From: Frigididesulfovibrio sp031553235
GTDB taxonomy: Bacteria; Desulfobacterota; Desulfovibrionia; Desulfovibrionales; Desulfovibrionaceae
Length of the DNA: 17,429 bases
Reading direction: 5' to 3'
Assembly: GCA_031553235.1 (NCBI GenBank)
Contig: JAVBLS010000079.1
Location: 1-17,429 of the forward strand
Position 1 is the stretch's first letter. Every line of letters begins with the position of its first letter. Both the position numbers and the translations under genes were made by a program. Below, piece by piece: positions 1 to 6,520 of the stretch. The notes beneath the pieces were generated by a model. The model saw only the letters and a program-made list of their open reading frames with translations. It made no database searches and was not told the DNA's origin.

Positions 1-207
1 TTGCTTTTCCTTTTTGGCCTCTTCCGTCTTGATTTCACCGGAAAAAATGCCGGACGCCGATTCCTTGAGCTGCTTCACCCATTTATGGATGAGCGTTTGG
101 TGGACGCCGAACTCAGAGCTGAGCTCGGCTATGGTCTTCTCGCCGGAAAGGGCTGCCAGGGCCACCCTGGCCTTGAAGGCGGGGGCGTGATTCTTTCGTT
201 TGGACAT
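1..207 (-). CDS. IS3-family transposase OrfA, N-terminal part (runs off the left edge)
   Basis: Reading the minus strand from the ATG at 207 gives 69 codons that stay open to the window edge. The protein starts MSKRKNHAPAFKARVALAAL and continues with KTIAELSSEFGVHQTLIHKW at about residues 24-43. This is the helix-turn-helix of IS3-type OrfA proteins, which bind the ends of the element; OrfB, made by frameshifting, carries the DDE catalytic domain and would lie left of position 1. A ribosome binding site GAGGAG precedes the ATG by 7 bases. The start lies about 57 bases inside a CCCCC-AAA-GGACA type terminal repeat (244-264), the usual IS3 spacing. Whether the element is intact cannot be judged because OrfB and the other end are outside the window. 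Confidence 0.88.
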   Translation of the reverse strand, partial: MSKRKNHAPAFKARVALAALSGEKTIAELSSEFGVHQTLIHKWVKQLKESASGIFSGEIKTEEAKKEKQ

Positions 208-243
208 CTGTGTTCTCCTCGTCTGGTTGAGTAGCTATCACAT

Positions 244-264
244 CTGTCCGATTTTGGGGGAGCA
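244..264 (-). repeat. Probable terminal inverted repeat of the IS3-type element
   Basis: On the minus strand the sequence TGCTCCCCCAAAATCGGACA runs inward from 264. It has the pattern TG..CCCCC.AAA...GGACA that many IS3-family ends share (recalled from the family). It lies just upstream of the OrfA start. The exact outer boundary and the target duplication cannot be fixed because the partner end is not in the window. Confidence 0.6.
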
Positions 265-536
265 CTTCTCTACTTGGAAGAGCTACTAAAAATGATTACC
301 CCGACACTTATGCCGCTTGATTGAAAACATTTGTGCTCCATTAGTAATTTCTGCAAAAGAAAATCTATTTTTTCTTAGAGAAATCCAGATTTATTCTAGA
401 CATCAAATCTAAAAGCAGCTAAAGTACCCTCACTCGTTCGGCCTGTTTCGCTTTGGAAACTCGGCCCGCCGAGCCCAAATGGCCGCTGTGGAGCGCCTGG
501 GCCGCAGCCGGCTCGAAACAGTAAAGAGGTTCCATC
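265..536. other. AT-rich gap between the IS end and the PagL-like gene
   Basis: About 270 bases. The first 150 are clearly AT-richer than the rest of the window and include a small A/T hairpin (357-376, stem AAGAAAA/TTTTCTT). From about 420 the base composition returns to normal, with a short hairpin CTCGG/CCGAG at 460-473. I see no open reading frame with family resemblance and no promoter with a good match at correct spacing. Confidence 0.5.
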
Positions 537-1058
537 ATGACCAAAAAACTGCTTATTGTCTCGGCTGTGGCCGCCCTGCTGGCCCTTGCCGGCCCCGCCC
601 AAGCGGATACATCCATCGGCGGCGGCATGGCGGCCGGCGACGACGGCTCCGCAGCGCTCAACCTCAACGTCCGCCAGACTTACGACCCCCTCGTTTCCAC
701 TTCGATCATCGAAATCCAGCCCTTTGCGGAGCTCGGCGTGCACTACTGGACCGACGACGACAGCGTCTGGGGCGCTTCCCTGGCCCCGGGCATCAAAGTT
801 ACCCTATTCACCACGGCTCCCTTCCAGCCGTATCTGGTCGGGTCGGTCGGCGGCGCCATCAATACGGACGACCATTTTGAGTCGCGAGATCTGGGCAGCA
901 ACCTGCTCTTCAGAACCCAAGGGGCGGTCGGCGTGCAGTTTGGTGAAGGCATGCGGCACAGAATCCAGGGCGAGTACACCAACTACTCTACCTGGGGCAT
1001 CACCGATCACGACGACGGCTACAACACCTATGGCGTGGGCTACGGTTACTCCTTCTGA
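537..1058 (+). CDS. PagL-like (acyloxyacyl hydrolase family) outer-membrane beta-barrel protein, triad residues replaced
   Basis: A 173-residue protein with a Sec signal peptide (hydrophobic residues 5-18, likely cut after AQA at 21-23), alternating beta-strand-like segments and a C-terminal Phe (YGYSF), as in outer-membrane barrels. The C-terminal half resembles the PagL lipid A 3-O-deacylase family: SRDLGSNLLF, then VGVQFGE, then YTNYS followed by a DDGYNTYG segment. PagL enzymes use His-x-Ser and a Glu 12 residues after the Ser. Here the same spacing reads Asn149-x-Ser151 and Asn163, so His and Glu are both replaced. The barrel family call is fairly safe; deacylase activity is doubtful. 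The ATG at 537 has AAAGAGG 8 bases upstream. It stands alone between the IS end and a hairpin at 1104-1130. Confidence 0.72.
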   Translation: MTKKLLIVSAVAALLALAGPAQADTSIGGGMAAGDDGSAALNLNVRQTYDPLVSTSIIEIQPFAELGVHYWTDDDSVWGASLAPGIKVTLFTTAPFQPYLVGSVGGAINTDDHFESRDLGSNLLFRTQGAVGVQFGEGMRHRIQGEYTNYSTWGITDHDDGYNTYGVGYGYSF

Positions 1059-1103
1059 AGGTTCTTCCGGTACGGTTTCACTTGCTCCACCGTACGTTGC
1101 CCG

Positions 1104-1133
1104 GGCCGTTCGCGAGAGTTGCGAGCGGCCTTT
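1104..1133 (+). terminator. Probable intrinsic terminator after the PagL-like gene
   Basis: A 10-bp stem GGCCGTTCGC / GCGAGCGGCC (one G-U pair) with a 7-base loop is followed by only TTT. A second hairpin, GTACGGT / ACCGTAC (1070-1095), comes just before it. The stem is strong but the T tract is short, so termination may be partial. Confidence 0.5.
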
Positions 1134-1224
1134 CAGCATTCGGACGCTTTGTACCCGCGAACCGGCATTCCGGCGCATCGCCTGTCGTGCGCGCCTGGGG
1201 AAATCGCGTGATAATAACGAAGTC

Positions 1225-1253
1225 TTGCCAAAACGCCGCAGGAAAGATATGTT
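1225..1253 (+). promoter_or_regulatory. Sigma-70-type promoter for the DHH phosphoesterase gene
   Basis: TTGCCA at 1225-1230 (5 of 6 to TTGACA), a 17-base spacer, and TATGTT at 1248-1253 (4 of 6 to TATAAT). Transcription would begin near 1260, about 40 bases before the ATG at 1302. Confidence 0.55.
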
Positions 1254-1301
1254 GCGTTAATCGTAAGGATGCGCCACCTCCCCGAGGGAAGGAGACAATG
1301 T

Positions 1302-2213
1302 ATGCGCCTTGTCACGCGTTCCGACTTTGACGGCCTGGCCTGCGCCGTTTTGCTGAAAGCCGTAGACGTCATAACCGAATATAAATTCGCCCACCCCAAA
1401 GACATCCAGGACGGCCTGGTGGAAGTGGGCATCAATGACGTTCTGGCCAACGTGCCCTATGCACCCGGCTGCGGCATGTGGTTCGACCACCACAGCAGCG
1501 AAATCGAACGCCTGGGCGAGATAGACTACATCGGCATGTCCAAGGATTCTCCGAGTTGCGCCCGGGTAATCTGGGATTTTTACGGCGGAGCGGCAAAGTT
1601 TCCCCGTGCCCTCGACGAGATGATGGACGCCGTTGACAAGGTGGACAGCGGCTCTCTGAGCAAAGAAGAAATTCTTCACCCCAGCGGCTGGGTGCTGCTG
1701 GGCTTTGTTATGGACCCACGCACGGGCCTGGGGCGCTACCGTGACTATCGCATCAGCAACTACCAGTTGATGATGGAGATGATCGACCATTGCGCAACCA
1801 TGACGGCGGACGAAATTCTCGCCCTGCCCGACGTGAAGGAACGCACCGATCGCTACTTCACCCAGCAGAAAGAGTTTACCGCCATGCTCCAGCGCCGGGC
1901 TCGGCAGGAAAACAACGTGCTGGTGCTGGATCTGCGCGACGAAGAAGAAATTTTCTCGGGCAACCGCTTTACCGCCTATGCCATGTTCCCGGACTGCAAC
2001 GTCAGCGTGCAGGTGATCTGGGGCCTGAAACAACAGAATGTTGTGCTCACGGTGGGCTACTCCATCCTGAACCGCAGCTGTACGGCCGACATCGGCAGCC
2101 TGATGCTCAAATATGGCGGCGGCGGGCACAAGCGTGTGGGCACCTGCCAGATTAAAACCGAAGATGCCGACTTGGCCTTGGCCGAGATTCTCGACGCTTT
2201 AAAGGGTTCTTGA
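1302..2213 (+). CDS. DHH-family phosphoesterase (exopolyphosphatase/NrnA-like)
   Basis: A 303-residue protein. It carries the N-terminal metal-binding motif RSDFDG (Asp8, Asp10), the name-giving Asp62-His63-His64, and the C-terminal DHHA1 glycine motif GGGGH at 272-276. DHH proteins of this layout are manganese-dependent phosphoesterases that cut short oligonucleotides, cyclic dinucleotides, pAp or polyphosphate; the sequence alone does not say which. No membrane segment or signal peptide is visible, so it should be cytoplasmic. I chose the ATG at 1302 because AAGGAG lies 7 bases upstream and the protein then begins MRLVTRSDFDG; an in-frame ATG at 1269 would add 11 unlikely residues. It is monocistronic, with its own promoter and a shared terminator on the 3' side. 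Confidence 0.88.
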   Translation: MRLVTRSDFDGLACAVLLKAVDVITEYKFAHPKDIQDGLVEVGINDVLANVPYAPGCGMWFDHHSSEIERLGEIDYIGMSKDSPSCARVIWDFYGGAAKFPRALDEMMDAVDKVDSGSLSKEEILHPSGWVLLGFVMDPRTGLGRYRDYRISNYQLMMEMIDHCATMTADEILALPDVKERTDRYFTQQKEFTAMLQRRARQENNVLVLDLRDEEEIFSGNRFTAYAMFPDCNVSVQVIWGLKQQNVVLTVGYSILNRSCTADIGSLMLKYGGGGHKRVGTCQIKTEDADLALAEILDALKGS

Positions 2214-2231
2214 GTCGGCAGAGATTCTACA

Positions 2232-2277
2232 AAATAAAAAAACAGTCACCCATCATACGGCGACGGCTTTTTTATTT
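2232..2277. terminator. Bidirectional terminator between convergent genes
   Basis: A tract AAATAAAAAA (from 2232) is complementary to TTTTTTATTT (2268-2277), and between them GTC/GAC adds an imperfect inner stem. It sits in the 80-base gap between the convergent ends of the DHH gene and the HD-domain gene, and gives a T run on both strands. Confidence 0.55.
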
Positions 2278-2293
2278 GCAGCCGGCGGCCGGT

Positions 2294-2938
2294 CTATTTC
2301 TTGACTTTCTTCACCCACCAGTCGGGGTTCGGCCCCTTGAACCACCAGTCGGTATGATCGCCGGCAACCACAGCCGCGGCAAGTTCTTTGCCCTGCGGGG
2401 TTTTGAGCCGCTGCAGGACGCATTCCAGCCACTTGGTCGCATAGGGGTTGCCCAGGTTGCGCTCTTCCACCAGGTTGCAGATCAGGTCAATCTGATCGGC
2501 ATCGTGGGCCAGGGCGGCCTCCGGGGTATCGCCGTATTCCTGTTCCCGCCACAGAGACAGAAAGGCATCTTCCAGTCCGCTGCCTTCCACGGCGTGCTCT
2601 GCGGCGCTTTCAGCGTCCTTGGTGTTGTATATGCTGTTGACATAGTTGAAATCGCCGGTGCGGGCTTCGTGAAAATCGTGCACCAGACAGAGCATGGCCG
2701 TGTGCGCGGCGTCGACCCCGGCATGCAGGGCCAGAACCCAGCCAATCAGCGACGCGCGAAAAGAATGCTCGGCCACGTTTTCCGCGCCGCTGCCGAGAAA
2801 CTGGTAGCCAGTGCGCGGCGTTTTGCGCAGCATGCCGGCCTCGAAAAGAAAATCGGCCACGCGCGCGGTCTTGCTTCGGCCGCGCTGTTTTTTCACCGGG
2901 TTGCAGCCGTTGGGCACGTTTTTTTCGCCGTTACGCAT
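2294..2938 (-). CDS. HD-domain phosphohydrolase, YfbR-like 5'-nucleotidase family
   Basis: A 214-residue protein. It shows the HD metal-site pattern: His58 (VAEHSFRAS), His87-Asp88 (CLVHDFHEARTGD) and a later Asp148 (HDADQIDL). This spacing fits the HD_3/YfbR group, cytoplasmic 5'-deoxynucleotidases that dephosphorylate dNMPs; related members act on other nucleotides, so the substrate is inferred. The first 23 residues are basic and precede the conserved fold. The ATG at 2938 was chosen because GAGGTG sits just upstream; longer in-frame starts would reach back into ruvC. It is the last gene of the rlmE-yebC-ruvC-HD operon, 32 bases after the ruvC stop. Confidence 0.82.
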   Translation of the reverse strand: MRNGEKNVPNGCNPVKKQRGRSKTARVADFLFEAGMLRKTPRTGYQFLGSGAENVAEHSFRASLIGWVLALHAGVDAAHTAMLCLVHDFHEARTGDFNYVNSIYNTKDAESAAEHAVEGSGLEDAFLSLWREQEYGDTPEAALAHDADQIDLICNLVEERNLGNPYATKWLECVLQRLKTPQGKELAAAVVAGDHTDWWFKGPNPDWWVKKVKK

Positions 2939-2970
2939 ATTCACCTCATCCCAGACAAGTCGACACGCGC

Positions 2971-3471
2971 TCATTTCCCGCCGGTCAGGCGGCGCAGACG
3001 GCGCATGTTCAAGTGGCAGATGGCGCAGGCCAGAGCATCGCCGGTGTCGGCGGGCCATTCGGTCTTGCAGTTCAAAATGCGGCCGACCATGAAGGACACC
3101 TGGGTTTTCTCGGCCCGGCCGACGCCGACCAGAGACTTTTTGATCGCGGTCGGTTCATAATCGAACACGGGCACGCCGCCGGCCGCGCAGGCGGCCACGG
3201 CCGCGCCCCGGGCTTGGCCGAGCTTGAGGGCCGAAACGATGTTCTTATTGGTGAACACCGTTTCGACGGCCGCCTCGTCGGGCTTGTGCAGGGCAACTAG
3301 ATCGCGCAGCTTGAGGAAGAGATCCCCCAGACGGGCGGAAAAATCGTCACCCTTGGGACGCACAACGCCGCAGTCCACCATGGAAAGCACCCCGGAAACC
3401 TCGCGCACCACGCCCCAGCCCAGGCATTGGGAGCCGGGGTCGATACCGAGCACGGTCAGGCCGCCGGCCAC
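2971..3471 (-). CDS. ruvC: Holliday junction resolvase RuvC
   Basis: A 166-residue protein, the normal RuvC length. All four acidic catalytic residues are in place: Asp11 (LGIDPGS), Glu70 (AAVETVF), Asp142 and Asp145 (DTGDALACAICH), matching Asp7, Glu66, Asp138 and Asp141 of E. coli. It works as a dimer with magnesium to cut four-way junctions during recombinational repair, normally directed by RuvAB. The start is GTG at 3471 with GGGGAG very close upstream (2 bases), a tight spacing. It follows yebC by 39 bases, a well-known neighbourhood; ruvA and ruvB do not follow here, and an HD-domain gene takes their place. Confidence 0.95.
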   Translation of the reverse strand: MAGGLTVLGIDPGSQCLGWGVVREVSGVLSMVDCGVVRPKGDDFSARLGDLFLKLRDLVALHKPDEAAVETVFTNKNIVSALKLGQARGAAVAACAAGGVPVFDYEPTAIKKSLVGVGRAEKTQVSFMVGRILNCKTEWPADTGDALACAICHLNMRRLRRLTGGK

Positions 3472-3510
3472 GACTCCCCTTTCGCGAAAACGCCGGGAGC
3501 TGTTTCCATC

Positions 3511-4251
3511 CTAGTCTTCATCCGAGAAGTCTTCAGGCAGGTCGAAGTTGGCGTAAACGTTCTGCACGTCTTCGTTGTCTTCAAGGTTCTCGATCAGGCG
3601 CAGAATCTTGCGGCCGGTTTCGGCATCCACCGGCACGGTGTTCTGAGGAATGCGCGACAGTTCGGCCTCGGAAGGCTCAAGCTTGGCGTCCTCAAAGGCT
3701 TGGCGCAGGGTGTCAAAATCGCCGGGGGCGCAATGGACCTCAAGGCTGTCTCCTTCGTCCACGATGTCCTCGGCCCCGTGCTCCAGGCCGATCTCCATCA
3801 GGGCGTCCTCGCTGTACTTGGGCTTGTCGAAGACGAACACGCCTTTCTTGTCGAACATCCACCCCACACAACCGGCCTCGCCCATGGCACCGCCGCTCTT
3901 GACGAAGATGTGGCGCACTTCGGCCACAGTGCGGTTCTTGTTGTCCGTGGCCGCTTCGACCAGCACGGCCACGCCGCCGGGGCCGTAGCCTTCGTAAAGC
4001 ATTTCAAAGAAATCGCCGCCCGCTTCCTCGCCGGTGCCCTTGCGGATGGCCGAATCGATACGATCTTTGGGCAGACTGACGCTCTTGGCAAAAGCAATGG
4101 CCGAGCGCAGGCGCGCGTTGTAGTCAGGGTTGCCGCCCGACTTGGCGGCGATGATGATTTCTTTGGCGGCCCGGGTAAAATCCTTGCTCCGCTTGGCATC
4201 CTGGCGCCCCTTGCGGTGCTGGATGTTTTTCCATTTGCTGTGTCCGGCCAT
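3511..4251 (-). CDS. yebC: YebC/PmpR-family protein
   Basis: A 246-residue protein with the family signature at its N-terminus (MAGHSKWKNIQHRKGRQDAK) and further conserved parts (DRIDSAIRKGTGE, YEGYGPGGVA, NKNRTVAEVRH). The acidic C-terminal end (LPEDFSDED) is usual. Family members have been described as DNA-binding transcriptional regulators and, more recently, as factors that relieve ribosome stalling; the sequence cannot separate these roles. The ATG at 4251 has AGGAG 7 bases upstream; a longer in-frame ATG at 4293 lacks family support. It lies 60 bases after rlmE and 39 before ruvC, with no terminator between, so it is probably co-transcribed. Confidence 0.94.
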   Translation of the reverse strand: MAGHSKWKNIQHRKGRQDAKRSKDFTRAAKEIIIAAKSGGNPDYNARLRSAIAFAKSVSLPKDRIDSAIRKGTGEEAGGDFFEMLYEGYGPGGVAVLVEAATDNKNRTVAEVRHIFVKSGGAMGEAGCVGWMFDKKGVFVFDKPKYSEDALMEIGLEHGAEDIVDEGDSLEVHCAPGDFDTLRQAFEDAKLEPSEAELSRIPQNTVPVDAETGRKILRLIENLEDNEDVQNVYANFDLPEDFSDED

Positions 4252-4311
4252 GGTGGTCTCCTGTAATTGAACGTCCGAAGAAAAAGAATCCATTGCCCAA
4301 ACAAAAAGGGA

Positions 4312-4929
4312 TTACAGATCTCCGGGGTCCGGGGGAGGCAAACCTTTAAAGCCAAGGCCGATATAAAAAATTTCCATGCTTTCGGAGCGGGAGCTGACGG
4401 GTTTGAACGATTTTACCAAGATGAAGCGGGCACGCAGAGCGTCCACCAGGGCTTTGGTGTCCGGCCCCATGAAGACCTTGACCACAAAGCCGCCTCCCTT
4501 TATCAGATGAACAAGGGCCACGGCAAGCGCCTCTTCGCACAAGGCCGCGCTGCGGGCCTGATCCGTGCCCCGGTGCCCAATGGTGCTTGGGGCCATGTCC
4601 GAAACGACCAGGTGGAAGGGGCCGCTCTCGCACAGCAGGGTTTCAAACTCCGGGGAGCGATTGAAAACGTCTTCCTGGTGGAAATGCACCTGCGGCGGAA
4701 AGGTCGTCTGGGTGCTCTGAATGTCTGCGCCGATGACCAGGCCTTTTTCGCCCACCCGCTCGGCCGCATACAGGCTCCACGAGCCCGGCGCGGCGCCGAG
4801 ATCGAGCACGCGCAAGCCTGGCTTGAAGAGACCGAATTTTTTGTCGATCTCCTTGAGCTTGTAAACCGAGCGGGCCGGATAGTGCTCCTGCTTGGCCTTG
4901 AGGAAAAAGTGGTCGCGATATTTTTTCAT
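4312..4929 (-). CDS. rlmE: 23S rRNA 2'-O-ribose methyltransferase RlmE (FtsJ)
   Basis: A 205-residue Rossmann-fold SAM methyltransferase. It has the SAM motif VLDLGAAPGSWS (41-52) and the K-D-K-E tetrad of the FtsJ family: Lys24 (YKLKEID), Asp111 (SDMAP), Lys151 (VVKVF) and Glu186 (SMEIFYIG). RlmE methylates the 2'-O of U2552 in the 23S A loop on the 50S particle. I chose the ATG at 4929 (MKKYRDHFFLKAK) since the family begins here and a promoter (-10 at 4957-4962) overlaps the region just after the upstream ATG at 4968, which would then not be transcribed. GGAG lies 10 bases upstream. It is the first gene of the minus-strand operon. Confidence 0.93.
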   Translation of the reverse strand: MKKYRDHFFLKAKQEHYPARSVYKLKEIDKKFGLFKPGLRVLDLGAAPGSWSLYAAERVGEKGLVIGADIQSTQTTFPPQVHFHQEDVFNRSPEFETLLCESGPFHLVVSDMAPSTIGHRGTDQARSAALCEEALAVALVHLIKGGGFVVKVFMGPDTKALVDALRARFILVKSFKPVSSRSESMEIFYIGLGFKGLPPPDPGDL

Positions 4930-4956
4930 GAACGATGCGCTCCAACAGAGCCGATT

Positions 4957-4985
4957 AACATACGCCATATTGCCGCCGGAGCCAA
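4957..4985 (-). promoter_or_regulatory. Promoter for the rlmE-yebC-ruvC-HD operon
   Basis: On the minus strand TTGGCT (4985-4980) is followed by a 17-base spacer and TATGTT (4962-4957). The -10 is the same hexamer as in the promoter at 1225-1253. It lies within the gap to the divergent glycosyltransferase gene and covers that gene's ribosome binding site (GGAG, 4978-4981). Confidence 0.5.
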
Positions 4986-4988
4986 GTC

Positions 4989-6146
4989 GTGAGCACCCTC
5001 TCCCGGATCATCCTGCCGGACAACGGTAAAAACCTGATGCGCCGAGAGCTTGCCGCGGCTTTCGAGGCCCTGGGCTGTACCGTGACCCGGGTGGCCCCGG
5101 AGCGCCTGGATGATCTAGCCGACCCGTTCTGCCTTGGCCGGCTGCTTGAAGCCGGCTCCTGCCTGTTGCTGAGCATCAACTTTCAGGCTCTGGAGCGGCC
5201 CCGGCCGCGTCTGGCAAGCTTGGCCAAAGCCGGTTCGACCGCGGCCGCATGGTGTGTGGACAACCCCTGGAATGTGCTTTCGGGCGTGCGTGATCCCAGT
5301 TGGAAGACCGTCCCCCTGTTCGTGGCGGACAAAAGTTTTGTGCAGCCCCTGCGTCGGGCCGGAGCGGAAAAAGTTTTCCATCTGCCCCTGGCCGCTTGCC
5401 CGGACCTGTTCGGTGCGGCCGAGGTGCCGGAGCCCCTGACCCCCGCGCCCATCGCCTTTGTGGGCCGGCTGGCCTTTCCCGGCAAAGAGGCTTTTTTCGC
5501 CGGCATCGAAGCCCCGGCGGCAATGCTGCGCGAGGCCGAAGCGCACATCAAGCGCGGGGTTCGGCCGGATTTTGACTGGTGGAGCAGACGCCTGGGCCTG
5601 GACCCGAGCGGTTTCTGGCCGGGCAAGCAGGCCCGCGTTCCGGCCCTGGGGGCGGAAACCGGCAATCTGCGCCTGCGCGAACATTGCCTGGCTCAAGCGG
5701 CCAAAGCCGGGGCGGCCTGCACCGATGATGGGCCGGGTCTGGACATTTACGGCGATGCCCCGGCAGAGCCGCCTGCCGGCGTCCGGTTTTTTCCGGCCGT
5801 GGATTACTACAGCCGCCTGCCGGGCATCTACCGCCGGGCCTGTTATAGCCTCTGCTGCACCAGCCTGCTGCTGCCCCACGGATTGAACCAACGCCATTTC
5901 GACGTCTGGACGGCCGGCGGCGTCTGTTTGACCGACAACACGCCCGGCCTGGACCTTTTCCCGCCCGAGCTGACCCGTCCCGTGACCTTTCAAGGCCCGG
6001 CCGACCTGCCCCGGCTGGTGGAAAGCCTGGAGAAGCTCCCCGAGCATGGCCGGTCCGCATTAATCCGTGACTGGCAGGCCCTTTTGCAGGAGCGGCACAC
6101 CTACCGGCACCGGGCAGCGTACATTTTGGAACAAACCCGGCCGTAA
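4989..6146 (+). CDS. CgeB/DUF3880-type glycosyltransferase
   Basis: A 385-residue protein with no signal peptide or membrane span. The N-terminal half has the DUF3880-like pattern SINFQ (62-66), WCVDNPWN (88-95), then a FVADKSFVQPLRRAGAEKV segment. The C-terminal half has LNQRHFDVWTAGG (298-310), LTDNTPGLDLFP and a final EERHTYRHR-like helix, as in CgeB/Glyco_trans_1_2 proteins. These are GT-B-fold enzymes, often found with surface or flagellin glycosylation genes. No other sugar genes are nearby, so donor and acceptor are unknown. The start is GTG at 4989 with GGAG 7 bases upstream. It is transcribed divergently from rlmE, only 59 bases away, and its own promoter is not evident. Confidence 0.75.
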   Translation: MSTLSRIILPDNGKNLMRRELAAAFEALGCTVTRVAPERLDDLADPFCLGRLLEAGSCLLLSINFQALERPRPRLASLAKAGSTAAAWCVDNPWNVLSGVRDPSWKTVPLFVADKSFVQPLRRAGAEKVFHLPLAACPDLFGAAEVPEPLTPAPIAFVGRLAFPGKEAFFAGIEAPAAMLREAEAHIKRGVRPDFDWWSRRLGLDPSGFWPGKQARVPALGAETGNLRLREHCLAQAAKAGAACTDDGPGLDIYGDAPAEPPAGVRFFPAVDYYSRLPGIYRRACYSLCCTSLLLPHGLNQRHFDVWTAGGVCLTDNTPGLDLFPPELTRPVTFQGPADLPRLVESLEKLPEHGRSALIRDWQALLQERHTYRHRAAYILEQTRP

Positions 6147-6293
6147 TCGGCCCGCGAGCGTCTGTCCTCCGTGCGGCCGCAAGCCCGGCATCCCTGTTCC
6201 ACGTCGGCCGGTTCATCATGCCCAGCACCGACGCGGGCCGCACCCCGCCAGCTTTACGCCGGAAAGAACATCACCCCATGCGCCGCACAGGTA

Positions 6294-6307
6294 CGGGTTG
6301 CAACCCG
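6294..6307. repeat. 14-base perfect palindrome CGGGTTGCAACCCG
   Basis: The sequence equals its own reverse complement over 14 bases. It lies 214 bases before the arylsulfotransferase start and 148 bases after the glycosyltransferase stop. It looks like a possible operator for a dimeric regulator, but no regulator gene is nearby, so the role is inferred. Confidence 0.5.
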
Positions 6308-6321
6308 CTTCCACAGCCGCC

Positions 6322-6359
6322 GGAGCAAATCGCCTTTCACAATCAATTTGCTCCAATTT
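6322..6359 (+). terminator. Inverted repeat with following T run: terminator or leader element
   Basis: GGAGCAAAT (6322-6330) and ATTTGCTCC (6346-6354) are exact inverted copies with a 15-base loop, followed by AATTTTT. It could end the glycosyltransferase transcript, act as an attenuator, or be a two-half-site operator for the gene downstream. The stem is only moderately GC-rich, so the terminator call is tentative. Confidence 0.4.
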
Positions 6360-6520
6360 TTCGCCGGTGTGGAAAAAACGACATAAAAAAATTGCTTTCG
6401 GCCATACTGTGAAAAAAAGAACGAGGCAACAGCGGTCCATTCTTCCGAAATTTTCAAGGACATTGACCCGGTGCCCGCCGAAAAGGCGACGCCGCAACCA
6501 AAGCGCAAGGAGTCAATATT

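Larger units (their letters stand above)
6147..6520. other. 374-base intergenic region with two inverted repeats
   Basis: No open frame with family resemblance is seen on either strand. The region holds a 14-base perfect palindrome (6294-6307), a 9+9 inverted repeat (6322-6354) and an A-rich stretch (6372-6420). The final 130 bases lead to AAGGAG (6508-6513) before the arylsulfotransferase start. No promoter with good hexamers at 16-18 spacing could be picked out. Confidence 0.6.

Noticed and set aside
1..234. Plus-strand frame of 77 codons at the left edge
   Set aside because: The opposite strand encodes a clear IS3 OrfA N-terminus with a good ribosome binding site.
2210..3160. Plus-strand frame (316 codons) across the HD-domain and ruvC genes
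   Set aside because: The HD and RuvC catalytic residues are encoded on the minus strand; this frame is a shadow.
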